33,126 bases of DNA from Acidimicrobiaceae bacterium (GCA_026710865.1 JAPOQG010000341.1:1-33126); one strand, 5' to 3'. Counted from the stretch's first letter, positions 1-8,328 are shown. Notes: a model not told the origin generated them from the sequence alone. Made by a program: numbers and translations.

Positions 1-657
1 ACCGGCCGGGACCTGTTCACCCGGATGCTGTTCGGGGTGAGGCTGTCGCTGCTGATCGGGCTGGCCGCGGTGGCCTGCGGAGGGGTCATCGGGGTCACCG
101 CGGGGATCCTGGCCGGCTACTACGACGAGAAGATCGCGGCCGTCGGCTTCGGACGGGTGGCCGACATCCAGCAGGCCATCCCGTTCGTGGTGCTGGCCCT
201 GGCCGTGGTCGCCTCTCTCGGCCCCTCGTTCCGGAACCTGGTCCTGGTCCTGGGCGTGGGCTCGTGGCTCTTCTACTACCGCATCGTGCGGGGCGAGGTG
301 CTCAAGATCCGCGAGGAGTCCTACATCGACGCGGCCAAGGCCATGGGGAAGTCCGACGCGGGCATCCTGGTCTCCCACGTGCTGCCCAACAGCTTCGCGC
401 CCGTCATCGTGATCGTGACCCTCTTCGTGCCGAGGCTGATCATGTTCGCGGCGGCTCTCAGCTTCCTGGGCCTGGGCGTCCAGCCCCCTCAGGCCGAGTT
501 GGGACTGATGATCTCCGAGGGCCGGGGGCTGATCCAGCAGGCCTGGTGGCTGACCGTCTTCCCGGGCGCGCTCCTGGCCGGGGTGGTCCTGGCCATGAAC
601 ACGTTGGGCGACTGGCTGCGGGAGCGGCTGGATCCCACCCTGAGGGTGAGGCAGTAG
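1..657 (+). CDS. Peptide/nickel-type ABC transporter permease (DppC/OppC-like), 5' end missing
   Basis: The inner-membrane permease subunit of a dipeptide/oligopeptide importer. The reading frame is open from base 1 (TGRDLFTRMLFGVRLSLLIG), which matches the conserved 'GxDxxGRDxxSRxxxGxRxSL' stretch before the core TM domain of DppC proteins, so the N-terminal part (roughly 70-100 residues, first TM segment) lies outside the window and the ATG at 25 is internal. Several hydrophobic segments are visible, and the EAA-loop contact with the ATPase is seen as YIDAAKAMGKSDAGILVSHV, followed by LPNSFAPVIV. The C-terminus DWLRERLDPTLRVRQ is typical of the family. Only 3 bases separate its stop from the first ATPase gene, so it is the third-from-last gene of an importer operon whose binding protein and second permease should lie upstream. 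Family assignment is firm; the substrate (peptide, nickel or other) is not determined. Confidence 0.93.
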   Translation, partial: TGRDLFTRMLFGVRLSLLIGLAAVACGGVIGVTAGILAGYYDEKIAAVGFGRVADIQQAIPFVVLALAVVASLGPSFRNLVLVLGVGSWLFYYRIVRGEVLKIREESYIDAAKAMGKSDAGILVSHVLPNSFAPVIVIVTLFVPRLIMFAAALSFLGLGVQPPQAELGLMISEGRGLIQQAWWLTVFPGALLAGVVLAMNTLGDWLRERLDPTLRVRQ

Positions 658-660
658 GCG

Positions 661-1665
661 ATGGTGGACGCCGGCTCCACCGCCGAGCGCCCCCCGGTGC
701 TGGCCGTCGAGGGCCTGACCGTCTCGTTCCGTGCCGTGGCCGGAGTGGTGCCCGCGGTCCGCGGCGTCGACCTGACCGTGGGAGCGGGCGAGACGGTGGC
801 CCTGGTCGGCGAGTCCGGGTCGGGCAAGAGCGCATCGGTTCTCGGGATGCTCGGCCTGTTCCATCCCGACAGCGCCGCGGTCGAGGCCGACCGGTTCGAG
901 TTCGAGGCCATGGCTCTCTCGGCCGGGCGTCGGGAGGACCTCCAGGATCTGCTGGGCACCCGCATCGGGATCATCTTCCAGGACCCCCAGAGCAGTCTCG
1001 ACCCCACCATGAAGGTGGGCAGGCAGATCGCCGAGGTACCCCGCCTGCGCCAGCGCCTGGACCGGGACACGGTGCGCCGGAAGGTGCTCGACAGCCTCGC
1101 CGAGGTCGGCATCCGCGACCCCGAGTGGTGCGCGTCGGCCTATCCCCATGAGCTGAGCGGCGGGATGCGCCAGCGGGCCATGATCGCAACGGTGATGATC
1201 GCGGGACCGTCCCTGCTGATCGCGGACGAGCCCACCACCGCCCTCGACGTGACCCTGCAGGCTCAGGTGATCGACCTGCTGGCCACACTGCAGGACGAGC
1301 GGGGCACGGGAATCCTGTTCATCACCCACGACCTGTCGCTGGTCTCGGAGTTCGCCGACCGGGTGATGGTGATGTACGCCGGCGCGGTGGTCGAGTCGGG
1401 GGACACCGAGGCCGTCGTCAAGCAGCCGTCGCATCCGTACACGAAGGCGCTGCTGGAGTCGGTGCCCCGCCTCGACGGGGGCCGGGTCACACCGATTCGG
1501 GGACGCCCGCCCGATCCCCGGGACCTGCCGAGCGGCTGCCCGTTCCGCACCCGGTGCGACCACGCCCACGACCGTTGCGAGCAGGTCGAGCCTCCCGTCT
1601 TCAGGCTGCCCAGCGGCCAGACCATCCGCTGCTGGCTCGGCGAGCAGGAGGGCGAGCCGTGCTGA
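661..1665 (+). CDS. Peptide ABC transporter ATP-binding protein (DppD/OppD-like)
   Basis: Cytoplasmic ATPase that energises the importer. It has 334 residues, normal for DppD. Walker A GESGSGKS lies at about residues 50-57, the Q-loop near [12 protein letters not shown], the ABC signature LSGGMRQR at about 164-171, Walker [13 protein letters not shown] immediately after, and the switch histidine in FITHDLSLV. The C-terminal oligopeptide-transporter extension with the Cys-rich [15 protein letters not shown] segment, which in some relatives binds an iron-sulfur cluster, is present. The ATG at 661 follows the permease stop by 3 bases, indicating translational coupling. The stop codon TGA (1663-1665) lies inside the first copy of a 35-base tandem duplication that separates it from the next ATPase gene. 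Confidence 0.95.
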   Translation: MVDAGSTAERPPVLAVEGLTVSFRAVAGVVPAVRGVDLTVGAGETVALVGESGSGKSASVLGMLGLFHPDSAAVEADRFEFEAMALSAGRREDLQDLLGTRIGIIFQDPQSSLDPTMKVGRQIAEVPRLRQRLDRDTVRRKVLDSLAEVGIRDPEWCASAYPHELSGGMRQRAMIATVMIAGPSLLIADEPTTALDVTLQAQVIDLLATLQDERGTGILFITHDLSLVSEFADRVMVMYAGAVVESGDTEAVVKQPSHPYTKALLESVPRLDGGRVTPIRGRPPDPRDLPSGCPFRTRCDHAHDRCEQVEPPVFRLPSGQTIRCWLGEQEGEPC

Positions 1666-1727
1666 GGATGGGCGCAGCACTCAGGGGGCAAACGTGCTGA
1701 GGATGGGCGCGGCCTCGGGGGGCGACC
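1658..1727 (+). repeat. 35-base imperfect tandem duplication at the junction of the two ATPase genes
   Basis: CGTGCTGAGGATGGGCGC occurs at 1658-1675 and again at 1693-1710. The sequence after each copy is also related (AGCACTCAGGGGGC against GGCCTCGGGGGGC), so a unit of about 35 bases appears to be duplicated and slightly diverged. The first copy holds the stop of the upstream gene overlapped by a GTG (1659); the second holds the start of the downstream gene (GTG 1694). Confidence 0.75.
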
Positions 1728-2779
1728 GCTCCTTCCATGCACCTCGACAAGACGGGGTGCTGCTCGAGTTGAGCGACGTGGTCGTCTCCTACTCCCGGGG
1801 GGCGCTGGCTCTGCGCCAGCACGACGCCCTGCCCGCAGTGGGCGGCGTGTCGCTGTCGATGAGGGTGCGCGAGTCGGTGGGGCTGGTGGGCGAGTCGGGC
1901 AGCGGCAAGACCAGCCTGGGGCGCAGCATCATGAGGCTGGCCCCGCTGACCTCCGGCCGGATCTCGGTCGTGGAGCCCGGCGCCGGCGACGGCACCGGCT
2001 CGGGACGGGTCGCCCGGAGGCTGGCCCGCTCGGTGCAGATCATCTTCCAGGCCCCCTACTCCAGCCTCGATCCCCGCCACAGCGTGGAGCGGATCATCAG
2101 CGACGCCATGCGGGTCCACCGGCTGGCCCGGCGGCCCGAGCGCTCCGAGCGGACCGTCGACCTGCTGGAGCGGGTGGGGCTGGCGGCTGCGTTCGCCAAG
2201 CGCTATCCCCACGAGCTGTCCGGCGGCCAGCGTCAGCGGGTCTGCATCGCGAGGGCGCTGGCCGTGCGACCGCAGGTGATCATCTGCGACGAGCCCACCA
2301 GCGCCCTGGACGTGTCGATCCAGGCCCAGGTGATCGAGCTGCTGCAGGCCCTGCAGGAGCAGGAGGACCTGACCTTCCTGTTCATCACCCACGACCTGGC
2401 CCTGCTGCCGCAGCTCGTGTCGAGCGTGGCAGTGATGTATCTGGGCCGCCTGGTGGAGGTCGGCCCGACCAGGGCGGTCCTCGACAGCCCGCGCCATCCC
2501 TACACGGTGTCGCTCGTGTCGGCCGCCCCGGTGCTGGGCCAGCGCCGGATCCGTAGCACGAGCCGGCTGCTCAGGCCCGACGACGCAGCCGACGGGGCGG
2601 GTGAGGGCTGCAGCTTCCGGCCCCGCTGCTGGCTGTACCCGACGCTCGACGCCGAGCAGGCCCGCCGTTGCGAGGAGGACTCGCCCGCGCTCGAAGAGAC
2701 CCCGGCAGCGGTCGGCCGGCGGGCCGCCTGCCACTTCGACGACCTCGTCGAGAGTCGCCAGCCGCCCACAGCCGGATAG
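1694..2779 (+). CDS. Peptide ABC transporter ATP-binding protein (DppF/OppF-like)
   Basis: Second ATPase of the importer, 361 residues. Walker A GESGSGKT lies at about 65-72, signature LSGGQRQR at about 175-182, Walker B VIICDEPTSALD, switch histidine in FITHDLALL, and the C-terminal oligopeptide-transporter extension GCSFRPRCW. The start is taken as GTG 1694, with ATG 1703 as an in-frame alternative (M-L-R-M). There is no good Shine-Dalgarno. In the first copy of the duplication the same GTG start overlaps the upstream stop, but reading from there ends after 13 codons (TGA 1698-1700), because 35 is not a multiple of three. DppD and DppF are expected to form a heterodimer; the three genes form one transcription unit. 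Confidence 0.94.
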   Translation: MLRMGAASGGDRSFHAPRQDGVLLELSDVVVSYSRGALALRQHDALPAVGGVSLSMRVRESVGLVGESGSGKTSLGRSIMRLAPLTSGRISVVEPGAGDGTGSGRVARRLARSVQIIFQAPYSSLDPRHSVERIISDAMRVHRLARRPERSERTVDLLERVGLAAAFAKRYPHELSGGQRQRVCIARALAVRPQVIICDEPTSALDVSIQAQVIELLQALQEQEDLTFLFITHDLALLPQLVSSVAVMYLGRLVEVGPTRAVLDSPRHPYTVSLVSAAPVLGQRRIRSTSRLLRPDDAADGAGEGCSFRPRCWLYPTLDAEQARRCEEDSPALEETPAAVGRRAACHFDDLVESRQPPTAG

Positions 2780-2866
2780 CCGCGGCGCGGACGTCCACAG
2801 AAGGACTGGATCGCCGTCAGTGGCGTAATCGGATCAAGGTGACGCCGGGTCGTGGTACGCGACGCC

Positions 2867-2872
2867 GATAAT
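2867..2872 (+). promoter_or_regulatory. Putative -10 hexamer GATAAT for a leaderless acyl-CoA ligase transcript
   Basis: GATAAT lies 9 bases before the chosen GTG start at 2882 in the 102-base gap after the ABC operon. No convincing -35 is visible. The spacing fits a leaderless mRNA, as at several other genes in this window. Confidence 0.45.
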
Positions 2873-2881
2873 GTCGCGCCG

Positions 2882-4615
2882 GTGACAGAGCAGCGCGCGC
2901 AGACATCAGATCCGGCGGCGACCCAGCAGCCGGCCATGACGATCGCCGAGGCCGACGCCATGCTCACCGGCCCCGGCGGCTTCTTCGAGACCGTCACCGA
3001 GACGGTGAACGGCGTCGACATGGGCGTGGTGGCCAGCCCGCATCGCAGCCTGCGAGACCTGCTGGCCGCGTCGGCCGGCCACGGCGGCGACGGATCGGCC
3101 CGCTACTACCTCTTCGACGACGGTCGCAGCGCCACCTTCGCCGAGAACATCGCCCAGGCCGCCGCGGTCGCCGCCGGGCTCGCCGAGCGCTACGGCGTCG
3201 GGCCCGGCGACCGGGTGGGGCTGCTGGGCGCCAACCAGCCGGGTTGGATCCAGGGATTCTGGGGGACGGTCAGCGCCGGGGCCGTCGCGGTGGCCATGAA
3301 CGGCTGGTGGAAGGGCGACGAGATCCGGTACGGCATCGAGCTCACCGAGCCCAAAGTGCTGATCGCCGACCGTCGCCGCCTGGAGCGCCTCGACGGCGAC
3401 CCTGGAGTCCCGGTGATCGGGATGGCTCCCGACGAGGCGGACTCGGTCGACAGCCTGATCGACGCCTACCGGGACGCATCCCTGCCCGGCGTGGAGATGG
3501 CCGTCGACGATCCGGCCGCCATCCTGTTCACGTCGGGCACCACCGGCCGGCCCCGGGGAGCCATCCAGACCCACCGCAACTTCCTCGCCTACCTGAGCTG
3601 CGCCTTCATGATCGGCGCCCGCCAGTTCGTGCGCTTCCCGGGCGAGTCGATGGACGCGGGCGGGCCGACGCTGGCATCCAGCCCGCTGTTCCATGTGTCG
3701 GGCCTGCACGCTTGCGCGGTGACGGCCGTCGGCGCCGGCTCCCACCACCTCTGGACCACCGGCCGCTACGACGCCGAGAAGATCCTGCGCCTCACCGAGG
3801 AGCACGGCATCGCCCGCTGGTCGGGGGTCACCACCCAACTCTGGCGGCTGGTCGAACACCCCCGGCTGGGCGACTACGACACCTCGTCGGTGGTCAGCAT
3901 CGGCGGCGGCGGCTCGGCGTGGTCCCCGGAGCTGCAGGAGATATGCCGCACCGCCCTGCCCCATGCCCGGGTCAGCGTGTCCATCGGCTACGGGCTCACC
4001 GAGAGCTCGGGTCTGGCCGCCAGCGCGCCCGACGACGTGCTGCGGGACCACCCCGACTCGGTCGGCTACCCGCTGCCCACCGTCGGCGTGCGCGTCACCG
4101 ACGACGGCGGCGCCGAGTTGCCGGAGGGCGCCGTCGGCAACATCTGCCTGTCCGGCCCGATGGTCACCCCCGGCTACTGGAACGACCCCGTCGCCACGGC
4201 CGAGACGATCCGCGACGGCTGGCTGCGCACCGGCGACTACGGCTACGTCCGCGACGGGATGCTGTTCCTGGTGAGCCGGCGCAGCGACCTGATAATCCGC
4301 GGCGGCGAGAACATCTACCCCACCGAGATCGAGCAGCGCCTCGACGCCCACCCTGCCGTCGCCGAGTCGGCGGTCGTGGGAGTCGAGCACCGTGAGCTGG
4401 GCCAGGAGGTGAAGGCGGTGGTGGTGGTCGGCGAGGATCCGCCCGACGAGGGCCTGGTCTCCGAACTCAGGGCCTGGGTGGCCGCTACTTTGGCCGACAT
4501 CAAGGTGCCGGTGCACTGGGAGCTGCGGACCGAGCCGCTGCCCCGGAACGCCACCGGCAAGATCCTCAAGCAGGTCGTGCAGGGCGACGCCGACTACGAC
4601 TTCATCGAGGAGTAG
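2882..4615 (+). CDS. AMP-forming acyl-CoA synthetase/ligase (class I adenylate-forming family)
   Basis: Activates a carboxylic acid with ATP to an acyl-adenylate and then to the CoA thioester; cytoplasmic. It has about 577 residues from GTG 2882, as expected for the family. The P-loop-like AMP motif ILFTSGTTGRPRGAI is near residue 215, the A5 region is YGLTESSG, the A7 region is GWLRTGDYGYVRDG, the hinge region is RRSDLIIRGGENIYPTEIE, and the A10 lysine is in NATGKILK near residue 560. An upstream in-frame GTG (2852) exists, but the region 2852-2881 contains the putative -10 hexamer, so 2882 is preferred. It stands alone between the importer and a small membrane protein. The substrate is unknown: fatty, aromatic or other acids are all possible. 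Confidence 0.92.
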   Translation: MTEQRAQTSDPAATQQPAMTIAEADAMLTGPGGFFETVTETVNGVDMGVVASPHRSLRDLLAASAGHGGDGSARYYLFDDGRSATFAENIAQAAAVAAGLAERYGVGPGDRVGLLGANQPGWIQGFWGTVSAGAVAVAMNGWWKGDEIRYGIELTEPKVLIADRRRLERLDGDPGVPVIGMAPDEADSVDSLIDAYRDASLPGVEMAVDDPAAILFTSGTTGRPRGAIQTHRNFLAYLSCAFMIGARQFVRFPGESMDAGGPTLASSPLFHVSGLHACAVTAVGAGSHHLWTTGRYDAEKILRLTEEHGIARWSGVTTQLWRLVEHPRLGDYDTSSVVSIGGGGSAWSPELQEICRTALPHARVSVSIGYGLTESSGLAASAPDDVLRDHPDSVGYPLPTVGVRVTDDGGAELPEGAVGNICLSGPMVTPGYWNDPVATAETIRDGWLRTGDYGYVRDGMLFLVSRRSDLIIRGGENIYPTEIEQRLDAHPAVAESAVVGVEHRELGQEVKAVVVVGEDPPDEGLVSELRAWVAATLADIKVPVHWELRTEPLPRNATGKILKQVVQGDADYDFIEE

Positions 4616-4764
4616 CCACCCCACCGACAACGGCGACGACGTGTGGACCTTCGACGGCTCGATCATCCCCGACATCGGCCTCAACGCCGTGGCCGGCCGG
4701 CCCAAGGCAACCAGCATTATCAATATGTTTCATGAATTTAGCAGTATCTCACATGGGTGTCGGC
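4616..4764 (+). other. Intergenic gap with a possible gene remnant and an AT-rich promoter region
   Basis: Bases 4614-4710 read well in one frame (DDVWTFDGSIIPDIGLNAV and onward), with G/C-rich third positions like real genes here, but there is no start and the frame fades into the AT-rich stretch around 4711-4750. It may be the remnant of a lost coding sequence. The AT-rich part precedes the -10 hexamer of the next gene. Confidence 0.3.
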
Positions 4765-4770
4765 TACGCT
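4765..4770 (+). promoter_or_regulatory. Putative leaderless -10 hexamer TACGCT
   Basis: TACGCT is followed by exactly 7 bases and then ATG 4778. It is preceded by an AT-rich tract unusual in this GC-rich window. The in-frame GTG at 4757 would lie upstream of the hexamer, which argues for ATG 4778 as the start. Confidence 0.5.
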
Positions 4771-4777
4771 GCCAGCC

Positions 4778-5032
4778 ATGGACCCGACGATCGCCGCCAC
4801 CGTCATCGGCGTCCTGTTGACAGTCGCCTTCGGCACCTTCGCCACCATGCTCGCCTGGCTGCGATCCGATACGAACGCGCGCTTCGACAAGGTCGACGCC
4901 CGCTTCGACAAGATGGACGACAAGGTGGACGCCCGCTTGGAGCGGCTTGAAGTGAAGGTCGACGGCCTGATCCTCGGGCTCACCCGCAAGGGCTTTCTGG
5001 CCGATCCAGAGGACTCAGGCAGCGATGACTGA
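4778..5032 (+). CDS. Small membrane-anchored coiled-coil protein, function unknown
   Basis: An 84-residue protein. Residues 5-27 (IAATVIGVLLTVAFGTFATM and following) form a single N-terminal transmembrane helix. This is followed by a charged heptad-like tandem region with repeats of RFDK[VM]D, then DARLERLEVKVDGL, which should form a coiled coil. The tail is acidic (DPEDSGSDD). Short 'TM plus coiled coil' proteins of this shape are common in actinomycetes but have no assigned role. The start is ATG 4778, supported by the -10 hexamer 7 bases upstream. Its 3' end overlaps the convergent LLM oxidoreductase gene by 18 bases, so the transcripts are antisense to each other at the tip. It is probably a real gene: codon bias is normal and the two domains are coherent. 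Confidence 0.7.
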   Translation: MDPTIAATVIGVLLTVAFGTFATMLAWLRSDTNARFDKVDARFDKMDDKVDARLERLEVKVDGLILGLTRKGFLADPEDSGSDD

Positions 5033-5926
5033 CTCGCCGTAGCGGTGGAGGGCTTCTAGTGCGTGGGCCAGCGAGTCGGCCGGGATCCCGGTCATGCACC
5101 AGGTGACGCCAAGATCGGCCAGTTCCTGAAGAGCCTCGAGGTGGGAGTCGGGGTCGAAGTCGGCATCGCCGGGGCTTCCCCCTGACAGCGTCGTGAAGGA
5201 CACGTCGATCTCGGCGGGATCGCGGCCGGCGGAGCCGGCTTGGCGCCAGAGGTCGTCGAGCAGAGCGCTAAGGTCATCGAGGGTCTCCAGGGGCACGGTT
5301 CGGGCGGTGGCGGCCAAGCCTCGGGGGGCGGGGAAGGGGACCCAGCCGTCGCCCACGGTGGCTGCTCGGCGGCGGCTCAGGCGGCTGTTGCCCCCGATCC
5401 AGACCGGGATCGGCCGGGGCGGCTTGGGGTTGGCGGTCTGGCCGCGGGCTGTGAAGTTGAGGCCCTCGTGGCGGAAGTCGTCGGTGGCCCACACGCCTCG
5501 CATGACTTCTATGGCTTCGTCGAAGAGGTCGTTGCGCTGGTCGAAGTCCACTCCCAGCGCCCGGTACTCGCCCTTGAGGTAGCCGGTGCCCACGGCCAGC
5601 ACGAAGCGCCCGTTCGACAGGGCGTCGATGGTGGCCACGGACTTCGCCACCAGCAGCGGGTTGCGGTAGGGCAGCACCACCACATTGGGGATCAGCAGCA
5701 TCCGCTCGGTGACCGCTGCACAGAAGGCCAGCGCCGCGAAGGGATCGAGCGCGTCGTGGCCCCCGGCGCTCATCCAGCGGTGCGTCGGGGCGGGATGGTC
5801 GGTGAACCCGATCCCATCGAAGCCGGCCTTCTCAGCCGCCCGGACGAACTCCGACACTCCCCGGCGGGTGGCGAACTCTGCGCCGGCCCGGCCGGAGGCC
5901 AGCGGGTAGGTGACGGAGAATCTCAT
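5015..5926 (-). CDS. LLM-class (F420-type) flavin/deazaflavin-dependent oxidoreductase
   Basis: A 303-residue TIM-barrel oxidoreductase of the bacterial luciferase-like superfamily. Features seen are the N-terminal strand MRFSVTYPL, FVRAAEKAGFDGIGFTDHPAP, LLIPNVVVLPYRNPLLVAKSVATIDALSNGRF, VLAVGTGYLKGEYRALGVDF, and RPIPVWIGGNS near residue 180. This pattern is closest to the mycobacterial-type F420-dependent subfamily (TIGR03619-like), so F420H2 rather than FMN is the likely cofactor, though sequence alone cannot settle this. The start is the ATG at 5926. It is transcribed away from the class II aldolase gene across a 77-base divergent promoter gap. The substrate is unknown. Confidence 0.87.
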   Translation of the reverse strand: MRFSVTYPLASGRAGAEFATRRGVSEFVRAAEKAGFDGIGFTDHPAPTHRWMSAGGHDALDPFAALAFCAAVTERMLLIPNVVVLPYRNPLLVAKSVATIDALSNGRFVLAVGTGYLKGEYRALGVDFDQRNDLFDEAIEVMRGVWATDDFRHEGLNFTARGQTANPKPPRPIPVWIGGNSRLSRRRAATVGDGWVPFPAPRGLAATARTVPLETLDDLSALLDDLWRQAGSAGRDPAEIDVSFTTLSGGSPGDADFDPDSHLEALQELADLGVTWCMTGIPADSLAHALEALHRYGESVIAA

Positions 5927-5950
5927 CGATCAGTGCCCTCGCGGAAACGC

Positions 5951-5956
5951 TACATT
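5951..5956 (+). promoter_or_regulatory. Possible -10 hexamer TACATT upstream of the aldolase gene
   Basis: TACATT in the 77-base divergent gap gives a leader of about 40 bases that contains the ribosome binding site GGAGG (5992-5996), 7 bases before the GTG start at 6004. Confidence 0.4.
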
Positions 5957-6003
5957 CTGGCCGGCGAGAAGCCCCTGCACTGCGCCAACCCGGAGGTCTT
6001 GAT

Positions 6004-6666
6004 GTGACCGGCTCCGACTCCGCCGCCGTCGATCCCGTACACCGGGAGGTGGTGGACGCGGCCCGGAAGATGGAACGGGCCGGCCTCGTGGTGGGAACCG
6101 CCGGCAACGTCTCAGGCCGTCGGGCCGACGGCTCGATCTGCCTCACCCCGTCCTCCACCCCCTACGCCGGCGTCACCGCGGACAACCTGGCTGTTCTGAG
6201 CGTCGGCGGTGAGCCCCTGGGCGGGTCGGGCCGGCCGTCCACCGAGAAGGCCGTGCACCTGGCCTGCTACAACGCCTTCGCCGAGGTAGGCGGGGTGGTC
6301 CACTGCCATCCGCCTCACGCCTCGATGTTCGCGGTCGCCCACCGGCCCATCCCGGCGAGCATCGAGGAAGTCATCATCTACGTGGGCGGCGACGTGCCCG
6401 TGGCCGACTACGCCACCACCGGCACCGACGAACTGGCCGCCGAGGTGGTGCGCCATCTCGGCGACCGGGGCGCGGTGCTCATGGCCAACCACGGCCTGCT
6501 GTGCGTGGGCAAGTCGCCCGACGACGCTCTGCACACCGCGCTGGTGGTCGAGCACACCGCCAAGATCATGTTCGGGGCGCAGGTCCTGGGCGGCGTGGTG
6601 CCGCTGCCCGCCGAGATCGCCGAGGACTTCGCCGGGATATACGGCTGCATCCGCAGCACCTGGTGA
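6004..6666 (+). CDS. Class II aldolase/adducin-family protein (fuculose-phosphate-aldolase-like)
   Basis: A 220-residue zinc-dependent aldolase or related decarboxylase/epimerase. Expected metal ligands are visible: H100 and H102 in VVHCHPPHASMFA and H163 in MANHGLL. The catalytic acid position is E81 in STEKAVH. N-terminal MERAGLVVGTAGNVSGR matches the phosphate-binding GNxS motif of the family. The GTG start at 6004 has a clear GGAGG ribosome binding site; the ATG at 6002 is immediately followed by a stop and cannot be used. Family members cleave sugar phosphates such as L-fuculose-1-phosphate or act on 4-carbon acids, so the substrate is open. A downstream MFS exporter-type gene has its own promoter. 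Confidence 0.9.
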   Translation: MTGSDSAAVDPVHREVVDAARKMERAGLVVGTAGNVSGRRADGSICLTPSSTPYAGVTADNLAVLSVGGEPLGGSGRPSTEKAVHLACYNAFAEVGGVVHCHPPHASMFAVAHRPIPASIEEVIIYVGGDVPVADYATTGTDELAAEVVRHLGDRGAVLMANHGLLCVGKSPDDALHTALVVEHTAKIMFGAQVLGGVVPLPAEIAEDFAGIYGCIRSTW

Positions 6667-6750
6667 ACCCCGAGGAAGGACGCAACATGCAACACATAGT
6701 CCCAGACCTGGCACCAGGCCCGCGACTGCGGGAGCGTCATCGAGGCGACC

Positions 6751-6756
6751 TAGCGT
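6751..6756 (+). promoter_or_regulatory. Putative leaderless -10 hexamer TAGCGT
   Basis: TAGCGT is followed by 6 bases and then the GTG start at 6763 of the MFS gene. It overlaps the end of a possible 23-codon ORF (6687-6758). Confidence 0.5.
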
Positions 6757-6762
6757 GAGTCC

Positions 6763-8328
6763 GTGAACCTGTGGGAACGGCCGGAGGTGCATGCCCGGCG
6801 CTGGTTCCTGCTGGGCGTCTTGAGCCTCACCCTGGTGCTGGTGGTGATGTCGGTCTCGGGCCTGAACGTCGCCCTGGCCACCCTGCAACGCGACGTGGGC
6901 GTCACCGGGCCGCAGTTGCAGTGGATCGTGAACGCCTACGCCCTGGCCTTCGGCGGGCTGCTGATGACCGGTGGGGCCATCGGCGACCGCTACGGCCGCA
7001 AGGGAGCCCTGCTCGGGGGCCTGCTCGTGTTCGGGCTCGGCGCGCTCCTCGGAGGACTGGCCGACTCGGCCGAGGTGATCCTGTTCGCCCGGGGAGCGAT
7101 GGGGGTGGCGGCCGCCTTCGTCATGCCGGCCACCCTGTCTCTGCTGATCGAGATCTTCCCGCCCCCAGAACGGCCGACTGCCATCGCGATCTGGTCGGGA
7201 TTCGCCGGAGGGGGCGCCGCCCTCGGGCCCGCCTTGACCGGCCTTTTCGTCACGGGGTGGTGGATCGTGCCGTCGTGGGGCTGGGAGGCCGGCTTCCTCT
7301 ACAACGTGCCGGTGGTGGCGGTGGTGATGATCGTCATGGCACGGTGGCTGCCCCGATCCCGCGACGAGCGGCCCAGGCACCTCGACCCTGCCGGGGCGGG
7401 GCTCTCCATCGTCGCCATGACCGCGCTCATCTACGGCATCATCGAGGGGCCCGAGCAGGGCTGGACATCGGTGCCGGTCCTGGCCGCCTTCGCGACCGCG
7501 GTGGTGTTCGGCGCGGTCCTGCTGAGATGGCAGCAGCGGGCCCGCCATCCGATGCTGCCGCTGGAGCTGTTCAGCGACCGGCGCTTCAGCGTCGGATCCG
7601 CGGTCGTGTCCATGACCTTCGTGGTGATGATCGGGTTCTGGTTCCTGTTCGCGCTCTATGTGCAGTTCGCTCTGGGCTACAGCGCCCTCGAGGCCGGCCT
7701 GGCGACCATGCCCGAGGCAGTCGCGTCGATGGTGGTGTCCCCCTTCACCGCGCGCCTGGCCGAGAAGTTCGGGTCGCGCCGGATCATGTCCCTGGGCTTC
7801 GCGGTGCTGGCGGCCACCTTCCTGCCCCTGGCGATGGTCGGCACCGACACCAGCTACTGGTTCCTGCTGGGGCCGCTGGTGCTGGCCGGCGCGGGTCTGG
7901 CCCTGGCCATGACCCCGGCCACCAACGACATCATGGTCGCCACCCCCTACGAGAAGGCCGGCATCGGCTCGGCCGTCAACGACACCGCCCGGGAGCTCGG
8001 GGCGGCGCTGGGAATCGCGACGCTGGGGGCGTTGTCCACTTCGATCTACCGCAACACCGTGCACGTCGACATCCTGCCGCCCGAGGTAGCCGAGGCGGCC
8101 GGCGAGTCGATGGGGGCGGCCATCGAGGCCGTCTACGGGCTGTCCCAGTCGGGGGTGCTCGGCGATGCGGCCGCTCAGGCGACGATCGCCGAGACGTCAC
8201 AGGCTTTCGCCACCTCCTTCGCCCAGACGATGGCGGTCTCGGGGGTGGTGTCGGCGGTGGTGGCCGCGGCCCTGCTGGTCGGTCACTTCACCGAGGCCCG
8301 CGCCGGCGCACTGGACCGGAATCAGTAG
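6763..8328 (+). CDS. MFS transporter, DHA2/EmrB-QacA type (14 TM)
   Basis: A 521-residue integral membrane drug:proton-antiporter-type protein. The N-terminal segment WFLLGVLSLTLVLVVMSVSGLNVALATL and the loop motif A GGAIGDRYGRKGALLGG are diagnostic, and motif C-like GFAGGGAALGPALTGLF follows. The length and segment count fit 14 TM helices. The last helix ends near residue 510 with a short cytoplasmic tail. It probably exports hydrophobic or cationic compounds; the real substrate is unknown. The GTG start at 6763 sits 6 bases after a -10-like hexamer, suggesting a leaderless mRNA. Its stop overlaps by 7 bases the end of the truncated gene on the opposite strand (8322-8741), consistent with a rearrangement that brought the two together. 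Confidence 0.92.
   Translation: MNLWERPEVHARRWFLLGVLSLTLVLVVMSVSGLNVALATLQRDVGVTGPQLQWIVNAYALAFGGLLMTGGAIGDRYGRKGALLGGLLVFGLGALLGGLADSAEVILFARGAMGVAAAFVMPATLSLLIEIFPPPERPTAIAIWSGFAGGGAALGPALTGLFVTGWWIVPSWGWEAGFLYNVPVVAVVMIVMARWLPRSRDERPRHLDPAGAGLSIVAMTALIYGIIEGPEQGWTSVPVLAAFATAVVFGAVLLRWQQRARHPMLPLELFSDRRFSVGSAVVSMTFVVMIGFWFLFALYVQFALGYSALEAGLATMPEAVASMVVSPFTARLAEKFGSRRIMSLGFAVLAATFLPLAMVGTDTSYWFLLGPLVLAGAGLALAMTPATNDIMVATPYEKAGIGSAVNDTARELGAALGIATLGALSTSIYRNTVHVDILPPEVAEAAGESMGAAIEAVYGLSQSGVLGDAAAQATIAETSQAFATSFAQTMAVSGVVSAVVAAALLVGHFTEARAGALDRNQ

Noticed and set aside
2906-4723. Long minus-strand open frame (605 codons) across the acyl-CoA ligase gene
   Set aside because: Its sequence is low-complexity (rich in A, G, V, H, D, Q) and is the antisense shadow of a clear adenylate-forming enzyme; GC-rich genes commonly produce such frames.
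6112-8064. 650-codon minus-strand open frame across the aldolase and MFS genes
   Set aside because: Antisense to two well-supported genes, with the composition of a shadow frame and no domain recognised.
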